A stretch of DNA of 64,000 nucleotides from positions 1 through 64,000 of the forward strand of contig CATLJY010000085.1 in the NCBI GenBank assembly GCA_949987705.1, read 5' to 3'. Made by a program: the position numbers and the translations under genes. Source of the stretch: Thereva unica (taxonomy: Eukaryota > Arthropoda > Insecta > Diptera > Therevidae). A model generated the notes under the pieces. The model was not told the origin of the DNA and did not search any database. It worked only from the letters and a program-made list of their open reading frames with translations. Shown here piece by piece: positions 14,485 to 25,500 of the stretch (position 1 is its first letter; each line of letters begins with the position of its first letter).

Positions 14485-14563
14485 CCTCACCGATGTATCT
14501 ACACCTTGACGTGGTGGTGAGGCTTGTGTGGTCCCGTTAGGACGCCCTGACTAAGATAGATAC
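14485..14563 (+). ncRNA. Candidate HDV-like self-cleaving ribozyme at LINE 5' end
   Basis: The first bases of the element fit the nested double pseudoknot of HDV-like ribozymes. P1 pairs CCTCACC (14485-14491) with GGTGAGG (14516-14522). P2 pairs GTATCTA (14495-14501) with TAGATAC (14557-14563). P3 is ACC (14503-14505) with GGT (14513-14515), closing a 7-nt L3, and its 3' strand abuts P1 as in the family. P4 is GTCC (14531-14534) with GGAC (14540-14543). C14551 in CTAA, before the P2 3' strand, is the candidate catalytic cytosine. Such ribozymes are known to free the 5' ends of several arthropod LINEs. Weak points: P1 starts with C rather than G, I cannot assign P1.1 with confidence, and J4/2 is long unless P4 extends. 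Confidence 0.68.
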
Positions 14564-14572
14564 TTAAAAGCA

Positions 14573-15769
14573 ATGGATACAACAATGGAAATTTGTACCC
14601 CAGGTGGTAAACCTGCAAGCCAGGGAAATCCACCCTCTACGGAGGCCGGCCTCATGGATTCTGGGGGAGGCCATCTATTGCTTACGAGGAACAGGGAAGT
14701 GGACGGCTCGCATGTCAACGCAGTCACGCAGGAAAGCGTAGAAGCGGCGGCGAGCGAGCTAGTGAAGCTGAACCTGGAGGTATGCTCAGAGAAGGTGGAC
14801 AATGCGATGCAGCAATGTGTCAAGAGGTCAGCCGGCTCTGGGCCTACGTTAGCGCAGGAATCCGACTCGGAAGTGAGGCTGCGAAAGCAGCTGAAGCAGA
14901 AGAGGAAGAGGGAGCGCAGAAGACAGAAGAAGGCAACTTCCTCTGTTGGGGGATCGGCCGAGTCCACTCCGGAGGAGGTGGGACCCACAAAGAGGTTTAG
15001 AGGTGAAAGTCTCTGCACCTCAGCCGTGGGTTATACTGTCGAAGGGGAGGATAAGGCCAGGGAAAGGAAGGGTGGACAACCTCAACCTGTAAAACAGGGA
15101 GGAGTCAACCCTTCCGTCTCGGGGGTCGTGCGTGCGGAGCCTGTGGCGGAGAATACCTACGCAGGCATAGCAGGCTGTGACCTCCGTTTGGGTGTGACCG
15201 ACGATGGAAGGGAGGAGGGTCTGGGCACGAAGCAGGTAACCGTTTTTAAAGCGGCCCTGCTCAAGGCACTAGACTCTCTGCCTGACAACGCTGGCGACAT
15301 CGGTATTACCGAGGTAGACTTGGAGGACGGGGTCATTGCACTTAGGTGCGTGAACCAAAAATCCAAGGCCTGGCTGTACGAAGCTGTCGGAAAGATGACT
15401 GACCTATGGGAAGGAGTCAATCTGAGAGTGGAGCGCCTTCACATCCTTAAGGATGTGAGGAGGATGATCATCCGAGTTCCCGGTTCGCCGGAGAGCAAGG
15501 AAACCATCCTGGCCAGATTACGTCGTCAAAATGCCTGTGTGACGGACACTTCTAAGTGGAGGGTCAGTCGCATAGGCAGATATGGTGACGCGAAAAACGG
15601 CGGTACCATTCTCACCGTATGGTGTCCGAAGGAGGAGGCGGAGGCGGTCAGGCGTGCAGGGGGGAAACTCAACTGCGGGCTGGACCTTGCCTACGTGCGA
15701 TTCCAGAAGGACAAGCCGGAGGAAATGGTAGAGCCGGCCGGAAAGGCAGCTGAACAAGGGGACCAGTGA
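14573..15769 (+). CDS. LINE ORF1 protein (gag-like, DUF4780-type)
   Basis: A 398-residue protein expected to bind element RNA and form the ribonucleoprotein with ORF2 product. The N-terminal half is low-complexity and polar, with a strongly basic run near residues 103-121 (KRKRERRRQKK) that could be a nuclear-localisation or RNA-binding patch. Residues about 218-378 resemble the insect DUF4780 domain found in ORF1 of such LINEs: an opening helix, a segment with KAWLYEAV, a middle MIIRVPG strand, the RRQN...W pair and a closing LNCGLDLAYVRF strand. No CCHC knuckle is visible, unlike many LINE ORF1s. The ATG at 14573 is only 10 nt past the predicted ribozyme; another in-frame ATG lies four codons on. 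The stop at 15767 is one base before the ORF2 ATG. The domain name is from memory. Confidence 0.85.
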   Translation: MDTTMEICTPGGKPASQGNPPSTEAGLMDSGGGHLLLTRNREVDGSHVNAVTQESVEAAASELVKLNLEVCSEKVDNAMQQCVKRSAGSGPTLAQESDSEVRLRKQLKQKRKRERRRQKKATSSVGGSAESTPEEVGPTKRFRGESLCTSAVGYTVEGEDKARERKGGQPQPVKQGGVNPSVSGVVRAEPVAENTYAGIAGCDLRLGVTDDGREEGLGTKQVTVFKAALLKALDSLPDNAGDIGITEVDLEDGVIALRCVNQKSKAWLYEAVGKMTDLWEGVNLRVERLHILKDVRRMIIRVPGSPESKETILARLRRQNACVTDTSKWRVSRIGRYGDAKNGGTILTVWCPKEEAEAVRRAGGKLNCGLDLAYVRFQKDKPEEMVEPAGKAAEQGDQ

Positions 15770-15770
15770 A

Positions 15771-18700
15771 ATGGAATCCTCGTCAGCTGGGCGGGAGGTG
15801 GGCCAGTTCCGGCAATTAAAGGTTTGCCAGTTGAATCTACACCATAGCAGAGCAGCATCAGCAATGATGACGCGAGGCTTCGGTGAGATGAAGCTGGATA
15901 TTGCTCTCATACAGGAACCCTGGATCTACAACGGTAGGATTAGGGGACTATCTGGGAGCTTTGACACTCTGTACGTTCCCAATGCGAATGAAAGAGTGAG
16001 GACGTGTGTGCTGGTGAAACACGGAGTGCAGGCGGTTTTACTGCCGCACTTGTGCACACCAGATCTCACAGCAGTACGCGTAGGTACTGGAAGTGGGGCT
16101 TTCATTCTAGCCTCAGCCTACCTTCCGTACGATTCGCCAGATCCTCCGCCCACCAGGGAGTTGGAAATTCTGGTTATTACCTGTGGCGAAAAAGGCACAG
16201 GGTTAATAGTTGGTTGCGACGCAAATGCACACAACACGGTGTGGGGAAGCACCAACGACAACCATAGAGGAGAGGCTTTGCTCGAATTTGTGGAATGCAA
16301 CAATCTAGTTATTGCAAATAGAGGGGTAGAACCAACCTTCGTCGATGCTAGACGAAGGGAAGTCATAGACATAACTCTATGCAGCAACCGGATGTTGACA
16401 AGATTGACCAACTGGGAGGTGATGGATCGGACGACTATGTCAGATCACAGAGCCATTTCATTTGAGATAGAGTACGGAACCCCGGGCAGGGGAGACGGAA
16501 TTAGAACAACGAGAATTCCCCGCAACACGGACACGTCTAGATATACTGAAATGTTGCGCAGGAATCTCGGGGAGCGCGTGCCAAGGGCACCGAAAACCAC
16601 AAGAGAAGCAGAGTCTCAGTTGCATGTCCTGCAGACAGCGATAGAGAACGCTTTTCGAGTGGCGTGTCCTCTTACGTCAGTGGATGACCATGATCCCACA
16701 CCCTGGTGGTGTAGGGAGCTGGAGAAACTGAAGAAAGAGGTCAGAAGGGCTTTCAACCAAGCGATGAGGTGCAATGACCCGGTTGCCTGGGAGAATTACA
16801 AAGCCAAGAAAAGAGAAATGAAACAAACTCTGCGACGACGGAAAAGGGAGTCGTGGAGGGATTTCTGCTCGAGCATGGAGAGCATATCTGAGGCCAGCAG
16901 ACTTCAGAAAATGATCTCCAGGGACCCGGTCTCCAAAGTCGGACTCGTTCGTGACCCGTCGGGGAGGATGACGGAGACGCTGGAGGAAACCAACAAGATC
17001 CTGATGGAAGTTCACTTTCCTGGCAGCTATATCTCGGGTAAATCTTGGACTATTCGTAACAGAATGGCTACAAGGATGAACCGAGAGGAGGCTAACGGGG
17101 TGGTGACGGAGGAAGGGGTGAGACGTGCAATAGACACATTCTCTCCCTTCAAGACATCGGGGCGTGACGGAATATTCCCTGCGCTGCTTCAATGGGGCAA
17201 AGATATCATTGCACCCAGGCTTAGGGGAATATTCGTTACCTGTCTAGCAACAGGATACATTCCGGCGGTGTGGAGGGAAACCAAAGTGGTATTTCTCCCT
17301 AAGCCAGGCAAGAAGGACTACACCGAGGCGAAGTCCTCCAGGCCGGTCAGCCTAACATCCTTTCTGTTGAAAACAATGGAAAGAGTGGTGGCAGACCACC
17401 TGGAGAGTACTATGCTAAGGAGGCACCCTTTAAGTAGAAGCCAGCACGCTTACCAGGCTGGCAGATCTACAGAAACGGCACTTCACCAACTGGTGCGAGT
17501 AGCCGAGGGGGAGCTGTATACCGGAGGCATAGCGATGGCCGTTATTATGGACATCGAAGGCGCCTTCGACAAGATACAGTTCAACAAACTCAAAGACGCT
17601 CTGGTGAGGCGCGAGGTCAGCCCCATGATTGTAAGGTGGGTGGACAGCATGCTGAAAAACAGAGCGGTAAGGATTCAGACAGGAGACTCGCGGCTTCGAG
17701 GGAGGGTCAGCAAGGGATGCCCACAGGGCGGGGTCCTATCGCCCCTCCTGTGGAACATCACTGTGGACACTCTGCTCAGGCGGCTAGAGGTAATGGGCGT
17801 GCATACCGTTGGGTATGCAGATGATGTAGCGATTGTGGCACGTGGCAAGTTTATGAGCACTACGGCAGATATCATGAGGAATGCACTCCAAGTGGTTGAG
17901 CAGTGGTGTACGGAACAGGGCCTCACCATAAATGCCACTAAGACAGACGCGATAATCTTCACTAGGAAGATTAAAGATCTGGATTTTCAGCCCCTCATGC
18001 TTTTTGGATCGAGGATCAAGGTGTCTGGGATGGTCAAGTATCTGGGTGTATACTTGGACTCGCGACTAACCTGGAAATACCACGTTGAAGAGAAGATTAA
18101 GAAGGCGACAAGGGTGCTTCACCAGTGCAGAAGAGTATGTGGACTAAGGTGGGGTATCTCACCAAGGTTAGCATACTGGACATATACCATGATGGTGAGA
18201 CCCATCATAACTTATGCCTCGGTGGTCTGGTGGACTAAAGCCACACAGAAAACCGTCAAGAGGCATTTGGACAAGGTGCAAAGAATGGCCTGCGTAGGTG
18301 TGAGCGGTGCTTTCCGCACCACACCCGCCGCGGCATTGGAGGCGCTGTTAGGTCTGCTGCCGTTAGATCTCCAGGTGATGAAGACTGCGGCAGCCTCAGC
18401 GATTCGGATGAGACGTGATGCCGCATGGCAGGCGTCAGGAACCTTATATGGGCACATGAAGATCCTGGATCGCATTAAAGGGATTAGGGAGCTCATGATG
18501 CCCATGGAAGGGATCACAAAAATGAGGGTGACCGAAAGGTATCATAAAACCCTCATAGGGAACGGAACGCTCCCCGAAGGGAGACCGGAAGACATATATA
18601 TCTTCACGGACGGATCCAAGATTGACGGCAGAGCGGGTGCGGGAGTCTTCTCGGAGGACTTAAATCTGACCTGCTCTCTGGCTTTGGGGAATTACACCTC

Positions 18701-19448
18701 AGTCTACCAGGCGGAAATGCTTGCTCTGCTGCACGCGCTGGATCACATAAGTGAGGGTCAGGTGCAGGGAAGAAGTATCCTTATAGCACTGGACAATCAG
18801 GCTGTGATTAATCGCATGAATCAGACAGAGATTAATGCGTCTCTGGCGTTGGAATGTGTCCAAAAACTGAACAGGTGTGCGAAACAAAATAACGTGACGC
18901 TAGCTTGGGTTAGAGGACATACAGGCATCGATGGGAACGAAAAGGCTGACAACCTGGCAAAACAGGGGTCAACCTCGGAATTATGGGGACCGGAGCCATA
19001 CTCTGCCATTGGCAGAGGGTTGGTGAGGAACTGCATCGAGAAATGGGTCGCTGAGGAACACCGGAGACGGTGGGACGCTATGACCACGTGTAGGCAGGCT
19101 AAGATGGTGCTTACGTTGCCGATTACCGCAGCCAGAAGAAGGATCCTGCATATGCAAAGGAGAACCCTCAGATGGTTGGTGGCACTGATTACAGGACACG
19201 GATGTTTCAGGTATCACCTAAAAAGAATGGGAATTCTGGAGGATGACACCTGTCGGATGTGCCTGGAGGAACCTGAGACGGCCACACACATAGTGTGTCA
19301 CTGTCCGGCGGTGGCGAGGAAAAGGGCTGCCATAACTGGACTCCATTGGATGGAGGACATGAGGCAGACTCCCTTCAATCAGCTGCTTGCGATAACTAGG
19401 GGAGTCGAAGTAAGGGAGCAATGGGACAACCCACTGCAACCCCAATAA
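15771..19448 (+). CDS. LINE ORF2 polyprotein: APE endonuclease, reverse transcriptase, RNase H
   Basis: A 1225-residue protein that nicks target DNA and copies element RNA into it. Residues about 16-235 are an AP-type endonuclease: N22 (NLHHS), E49 (QEPW), D150/N152 (CDANAHN), D200 (IDITL), D225-H226 (SDHR). Residues about 500-770 are the reverse transcriptase: RPVSLTSFLLK, catalytic D594 (MDIEGAFD), PQGGVLSP (651-658), YADD (682-685), KYLGVYLD. Residues about 940-1070 are RNase H with the full D947, E982, D1008, D1060 set and H1050 (RGHTG). A CX2CX8HX4C motif lies at 1161-1178. No stop, frameshift or missing catalytic residue is seen. Translation probably follows ORF1 by reinitiation, because the ORF1 TGA, one A and this ATG are contiguous. 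The RNase H argues against R2, L1 and RTE affiliation. Confidence 0.96.
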   Translation: MESSSAGREVGQFRQLKVCQLNLHHSRAASAMMTRGFGEMKLDIALIQEPWIYNGRIRGLSGSFDTLYVPNANERVRTCVLVKHGVQAVLLPHLCTPDLTAVRVGTGSGAFILASAYLPYDSPDPPPTRELEILVITCGEKGTGLIVGCDANAHNTVWGSTNDNHRGEALLEFVECNNLVIANRGVEPTFVDARRREVIDITLCSNRMLTRLTNWEVMDRTTMSDHRAISFEIEYGTPGRGDGIRTTRIPRNTDTSRYTEMLRRNLGERVPRAPKTTREAESQLHVLQTAIENAFRVACPLTSVDDHDPTPWWCRELEKLKKEVRRAFNQAMRCNDPVAWENYKAKKREMKQTLRRRKRESWRDFCSSMESISEASRLQKMISRDPVSKVGLVRDPSGRMTETLEETNKILMEVHFPGSYISGKSWTIRNRMATRMNREEANGVVTEEGVRRAIDTFSPFKTSGRDGIFPALLQWGKDIIAPRLRGIFVTCLATGYIPAVWRETKVVFLPKPGKKDYTEAKSSRPVSLTSFLLKTMERVVADHLESTMLRRHPLSRSQHAYQAGRSTETALHQLVRVAEGELYTGGIAMAVIMDIEGAFDKIQFNKLKDALVRREVSPMIVRWVDSMLKNRAVRIQTGDSRLRGRVSKGCPQGGVLSPLLWNITVDTLLRRLEVMGVHTVGYADDVAIVARGKFMSTTADIMRNALQVVEQWCTEQGLTINATKTDAIIFTRKIKDLDFQPLMLFGSRIKVSGMVKYLGVYLDSRLTWKYHVEEKIKKATRVLHQCRRVCGLRWGISPRLAYWTYTMMVRPIITYASVVWWTKATQKTVKRHLDKVQRMACVGVSGAFRTTPAAALEALLGLLPLDLQVMKTAAASAIRMRRDAAWQASGTLYGHMKILDRIKGIRELMMPMEGITKMRVTERYHKTLIGNGTLPEGRPEDIYIFTDGSKIDGRAGAGVFSEDLNLTCSLALGNYTSVYQAEMLALLHALDHISEGQVQGRSILIALDNQAVINRMNQTEINASLALECVQKLNRCAKQNNVTLAWVRGHTGIDGNEKADNLAKQGSTSELWGPEPYSAIGRGLVRNCIEKWVAEEHRRRWDAMTTCRQAKMVLTLPITAARRRILHMQRRTLRWLVALITGHGCFRYHLKRMGILEDDTCRMCLEEPETATHIVCHCPAVARKRAAITGLHWMEDMRQTPFNQLLAITRGVEVREQWDNPLQPQ

Positions 19449-19533
19449 GATGACTCTAGGCAGAGGGACGAAAAGGGACCCGCAAATAGTGGTCTGATTC
19501 GGTATCCCTCGAAAATCTATATACATATATATA
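19449..19533 (+). other. LINE 3' UTR and TA-rich tail
   Basis: Eighty-five bases follow the ORF2 stop. They are moderately G+C rich until about 19516 and end in a short TA-dinucleotide run interrupted by one CA (about 19518-19533). There is no poly(A) tail and no AATAAA signal. Simple-repeat 3' ends are known in several LINE clades that are reverse transcribed from a structured 3' UTR rather than from poly(A). Confidence 0.8.
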
Positions 19534-19545
19534 TAATTCATCGAA
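19534..19545 (+). repeat. Target-site duplication, right copy (LINE)
   Basis: Same 12 bases, TAATTCATCGAA, as at 14473-14484. The satellite resumes in exact phase with ATTGAGTTTC, the next bases of a type A monomer. Confidence 0.9.
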
Positions 19546-22500
19546 ATTGAGTTTCATACATCGAATACATCGAAAATAACTTGAAATCACTTAATTCATC
19601 GAAATTAAGTTACATTCATCGAATACATCGAAAATAAGTTAAATTCACTTAATTCATCGAAATTGAGTTTCATACATCGAATTCATCGAAAATAACTTGA
19701 AATCACTTAATTGATCGAAATTAAGTTACATTCATCGAATACATCGAAAATAACTTAAATTCACTTAATTCATCGAAATCAAGTTACATTCATCGAATTC
19801 ATCGAAAATAACTTGAAATCACTTAATTCATCGAAATTAAGTTACATTCATCGAATACATCGAAAATAAGTTCAATTCACTTAATTCATCGAAATTAAGT
19901 TACATTCATCGAATACATCGAAAATAAGTTAAATTCACTTAATTCATCGAAATTGAGTTTCATACATCGAATACATCGAAAATAACTTGAAATCACTTAA
20001 TTCATCGAAATTAAGTTACATTCATCGAATACATCGAAAATAAGTTAAATTCACTTAATTCATCGAAATTGAGTTTCATACATCGAATACATCGAAAATA
20101 ACTTATATTCACTTAATTCATCGAAATCAAGTTACATTCATCGAATTCATCGAAAATAACTTGAAATCACTTAATTCATCGAAATTAAGTTACATTCATC
20201 GAATACATCGAAAATAAGTTCAATTCACTTAATTCATCGAAATTGAGTTACATTCATCGAATACATCGAAAATAAGTTAAATTCACTTAATTCATCGAAA
20301 TTGAGTTTCATACATCGAATACATCGAAAATAACTTAAATTCACTTAATTCATCGAAATTAAGTTACATTCATCGAATACATCGAAAATAACTTGAAATC
20401 ACTTAATTCATCGAAATTAAGTTACATTCATCGAATACATCGAAAATAAGTTAAATTCACCTAATTCATCGAAATTGAGTTTCATACATCGAATACATCG
20501 AAAATAACTTAAATTCACTTAATTCATCGAAATCAAGTTACATTCATCGAATACATCGAAAATAACTTGAAATCACTTAATTCATCGAAATTAAGTTACA
20601 TTCATCGAATACATCGAAAATAAGTTAAATTCACTTAATTCATCGAAATTGAGTTTCATACATCGAATACATCGAAAATAACTTGAAATCACTTAATTCA
20701 TCGAAATTAAGTTACATTTATCGAATACATCGAAAATAAGTTAAATTCACTTAATTCATCGAAATTGAGTTTCATACATCGAATACATCGAAAATAACTT
20801 AAATTCACTTAATTCATCGAAATTAAGTTACATTCATCGAATACATCGAAAATAACTTAAATTCACTTAATTCACCGAAATTAAGTTATATTCATCGAAT
20901 ACATCGAAAATAAGTTAAATTCACTTAATTCATCGAAATTGAGTTTCATACATCGAATACATCGAAAATAACTTAAATTCACTTAATTCATCGAAATTAA
21001 GTTACATTCATCAAATACATCGAAAATAACTTGAAATCACTTAATTCATCGAAATTAAGTTACATTCATCGAATACATCGAAAATAAGTTAAATTCACTT
21101 AATTCATCGAAATTGAGTTTCATACATCGAATACATCGAAAATAACTTGAAATCACTTAATTCATCGAAATTAAGTTGCATTCATCGAATACATCGAAAA
21201 TAAGTTAAATTCGCTTAATTCATCGAAATTGAGTTTCATACATCGAATACATCGAAAATAACTTAAATTCACTTAATTCATCGAAATTAAGTTACATTCA
21301 TCGAATACATCGAAAATAACTTAAATTCACTTAATTCACCGAAATTAAGTTATATTCATCGAATACATCGAAAATAAGTTAAATTCACTTTATTCATCGA
21401 AATTGAGTTTCATACATCGAATACATCGAAAATAACTTAAATTCACTTAATTCATCGAAATTAAGTTACATTCATCGAATACATCGAAAATAACTTGAAA
21501 TCACTTAATTCATCGATATTAAGTTACATTCATCGAATACATCGAAAATAAGTTAAATTCACTTAATTCATCGAAATTGAGTTTCATACATCGAATACAT
21601 CGAAAATAACTTGATATCACTTAATTCATCGAAATTAAGTTACATTCATCGAATACATCGAAAATAAGTTAAATTCACTTAATTCATCGAAATTGAGTTT
21701 CATACATCGAATACATCGAAAATAACTTGAAATCACTTAATTCATCGAAATTAAGTTACATTCATCGAATACATCGAAAATAAGTTCAATTCACTTAATT
21801 CATCGAAATTAAGTTACATTCATCGAATACATCGAAAATAAGTTAAATTCACTTAATTCATCGAAATTGAGTTTCATACATCGAATATATCGAAAATAAC
21901 TTGAAATCACTTAATTCATCGAAATTAAGTTACATTCATCGAATACATCGAAAATAAGTTAAATTCACTTAATTCATCGAAATTGAGTTTCATACATCGA
22001 ATACATCGAAAATAACTTAAATTCACTTAATTCATCGAAATTAAGTTACATTCATCGAATACATCGAAAATAACTTAAATTCACTTAATTCACCGAAATT
22101 AAGTTATATTCATCGAATACATCGAAAATAAGTTAAATTCACTTAATTCATCGAAATTGAGTTTCATACATCGAATACATCGAAAATAACTTAATTTCAC
22201 TTAATTCATCGAAATTAAGTTACATTCATCGAATACATCGAAAATAACTTGAAATCACTTAATTCAACGAAATTAAGTTACATTCATCGAATACATCGAA
22301 AATATGTTAAATTCACTTAATTCATCGAAATTGAGTTTCATACATCGAATACATCGAAAATAACTTAAATTCACTTAATTCATCGAAATTAAGTTACATT
22401 CATCGAATACATCGAAAATAACTTGAAATCACTTAATTCATCGAAATTAAGTTACATTCATCGAATACATCGAAAATAAGTTAAATTCACTTAATTCATC

Positions 22501-25500
22501 GAAATTGAGTTTCATACATCGAATACATCGAAAATAACTTGAAATCACTTAATTCATCGAAATTAAGTTATATTCATCGAATACATCGAAAATAAGTTAA
22601 ATTCACTTAATTCATCGAAATTGAGTTTCATACATCGAATACATCGAAAATAACTTAAATTCACTTAATTCATCGAAATCAAGTTACATTCATCGAATTC
22701 ATCGAAAATAACTTGAAATCACTTAATTCATCGAAATTAAGTTACATTCATCGAATACATCGAAAATAAGTTCAATTCACTTAATTCATCGAAATTAAGT
22801 TACATTCATCGAATACATCGAAAATAAGTTAAATTCACTTAATTCATCGAAATTGAGTTTCATACATCGAATACATCGAAAATAACTTGAAATCACTTAA
22901 TTCATCGAAATTAAGTTACATTCATCGAATACATCGAAAATAAGTTAAATTCACTTAATTCATCGAAATTGAGTTTCATACATCGAATACATCGAAAATA
23001 ACTTAAATTCACTTAATTCATCGAAATTAAGTTACATTCATCGAATACATCGAAAATAACTTAAATTCACTTAATTCACCGAAATTAAGTTATATTCATC
23101 GAATACATCGAAAATAAGTTAAATTCACTTAATTCATCGAAATTGAGTTTCATACATCGAATACATCGAAAATAACTTGAAATCACTTAATTCATCGAAA
23201 TTAAGTTACATTCATCGAATACATCGAAAATAAGTTCAATTCACTTAATTCATCGAAATTAAGTTACATTCATCGAATACATCGAAAATAAGTTAAATTC
23301 ACTTAATTCATCGAAATTGAGTTTCATACATCGAATACATCGAAAATAACTTGAAATCACTTAATTCATCGAAATTAAGTTACATTCATCGAATACATCG
23401 AAAATAAGTTAAATTCACTTAATTCATCGAAATTGAGTTTCATACATCGAATACATCGAAAATAACTTAAATTCACTTAATTCACCGAAATTAAGTTATA
23501 TTCATCGAATACATCGAAAATAAGTTAAATTCACTTAATTCATCGAAATTGAGTTTCATACATCGAATACATCGAAAATAACTTAAATTCACTTAATTCA
23601 TCGAAATCAAGTTACATTCATCGAATTCATCGAAAATAACTTGAAATCACTTAATTCATCGAAATTAAGTTACATTCATCGAATACATCGAAAATAAGTT
23701 CAATTCACTTAATTCATCGAAATTGAGTTACATTCATCGAATACATCGAAAATAAGTTAAATTCACTTAATTCATCGAAATTAAGTTACATTCATCGAAT
23801 ACATCGAAAATAACTTAAATTCACTTAATTCACCGAAATTAAGTTATATTCATCGAATACATCGAAAATAAGTTAAATTCACTTAATTCATCGAAATTGA
23901 GTTTCATACATCGAATACATCGAAAATAACTTAAATTCACTTAATTCATCGAAATCAAGTTACATTCATCGAATACATCGAAAATAACTTGAAATCACTT
24001 AATTCATCAAAATTAAGTTACATTCATCGAATACATCGAAAATAAGTTAAATTCACTTAATTCATCGAAATTGAGTTTCATACATCGAATACATCGAAAA
24101 TAACTTGAAATCACTTAATTCATCGAAATTAAGTTACATTCATCGAATACATCGCAAATAAGTTAAATTCACTTAATTCATCGAAATTGAGTTTCATTCA
24201 TCGAATACATCGAAAATAAGTTAAATTCACTTAATTCATCGAAATTGAGTTTCATACATCGAATACATCGAAAATAACTTGAAATCACTTAATTCATCGA
24301 AATTAAGTTACATTCATCGAATACATCGAAAATAAGTTAAATTCACTTAATTCATCGAAATTGAGTTTCATACATCGAATACATCGAAAATAACTTAAAT
24401 TCACTTAATTCATCGAAATTAAGTTACATTCATCGAATACATCGAAAATAACTTAAATTCACTTAATTCACCGAAATTAAGTTATATTCATCGAATACAT
24501 CGAAAATAAGTTAAATTCACTTAATTCATCGAAATTGAGTTTCATACATCGAATACATCGAAAATAACTTAGATTCACTTAATTCATCGAAATTAAGTTA
24601 CATTCATCGAATACATCGAAAATAACTTGAAATCACTTAATTCATCGAAATTAAGTTACATTCATCGAATACATCGAAAATAAGTTAAATTCACTTAATT
24701 CATCGAAATTGAGTTTCATACATCGAATACATCGAAAATAACTTAAATTCACTTAATTCATCGAAATTAAGTTACATTCATCGAATACATCGAAAATAAC
24801 TTGAAATCACTTAATTCATCGAAATTAAGTTACATTCATCGAATACATCGAAAATAAGTTAAATTCACTTAATTCATCGAAATTGAGTTTCATACATCGA
24901 ATACATCGAAAATAACTTGAAATCACTTAATTCATCGAAATTAAGTTACATTCATCGAATACATCGAAAATAAGTTAAATTCACTTATTTCATCGAAATT
25001 GAGTTTCATACATCGAATACATCGAAAATAACTTAAATTCACTTAATTCATCGAAATTAAGTTACATTCATCGAATACATCGAAAATAAGTTCAATTCAC
25101 TTAATTCATCGAAATTAAGTTACATTCATCGAATACATCGAAAATAAGTTAAATTCACTTAATTCATCGAAATTGAGTTTCATACATCGAATACATCGAA
25201 AATAACTTGAAATCACTTAATTCATCGAAATTAAGTTACATTCATCGAATACATCGAAAATAAGTTAAATTCACTTAATTCATCGAAATTGAGTTTCATA
25301 CATCGAATACATCGAAAATAACTTAAATTCACTTAATTCACCGAAATTTAGTTATATTCATCGAATACATCGAAAATAAGTTAAATTCACTTAATTCATC
25401 GAAATTGAGTTTCATACATCGAAAATAACTTAAATTCATTTAATTCATCGAAATCAAGTTACATTCATCGAATACATCGAAAATAACTTAAATTCACTTA

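Larger units (their letters stand above)
14485..19533 (+). mobile_element. Full-length non-LTR retrotransposon (LINE), probably Loa/R1/I group
   Basis: A 5049-bp element with much higher G+C than the satellite interrupts a single type A monomer. It has a short structured 5' region, ORF1 (398 aa), ORF2 (1225 aa, endonuclease, reverse transcriptase, RNase H and a terminal Cys/His motif), an 85-bp 3' UTR and a TA-dinucleotide tail instead of poly(A). A 12-bp target-site duplication flanks it. Both ORFs are open and catalytic residues are present, so it could be active or recently inserted. The APE-type endonuclease plus RNase H plus C-terminal CCHC layout belongs to the I/R1/Loa/Jockey assemblage; Loa is my best guess from the ORF1 domain and the opening of ORF2, and is not proven. 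Coding strand matches satellite orientation. Confidence 0.95.

Noticed and set aside
14544..14570. Hammerhead ribozyme near the LINE start
   Set aside because: The CTGACTAAGATAG stretch lacks the CTGATGA and GAAA core pair; the HDV-like topology fits far better.
14551..19541. Several 60-170 residue ORFs in other frames across the LINE
   Set aside because: All overlap the well-supported ORF1 or ORF2 and have no recognisable domain; shadows of the real frames.
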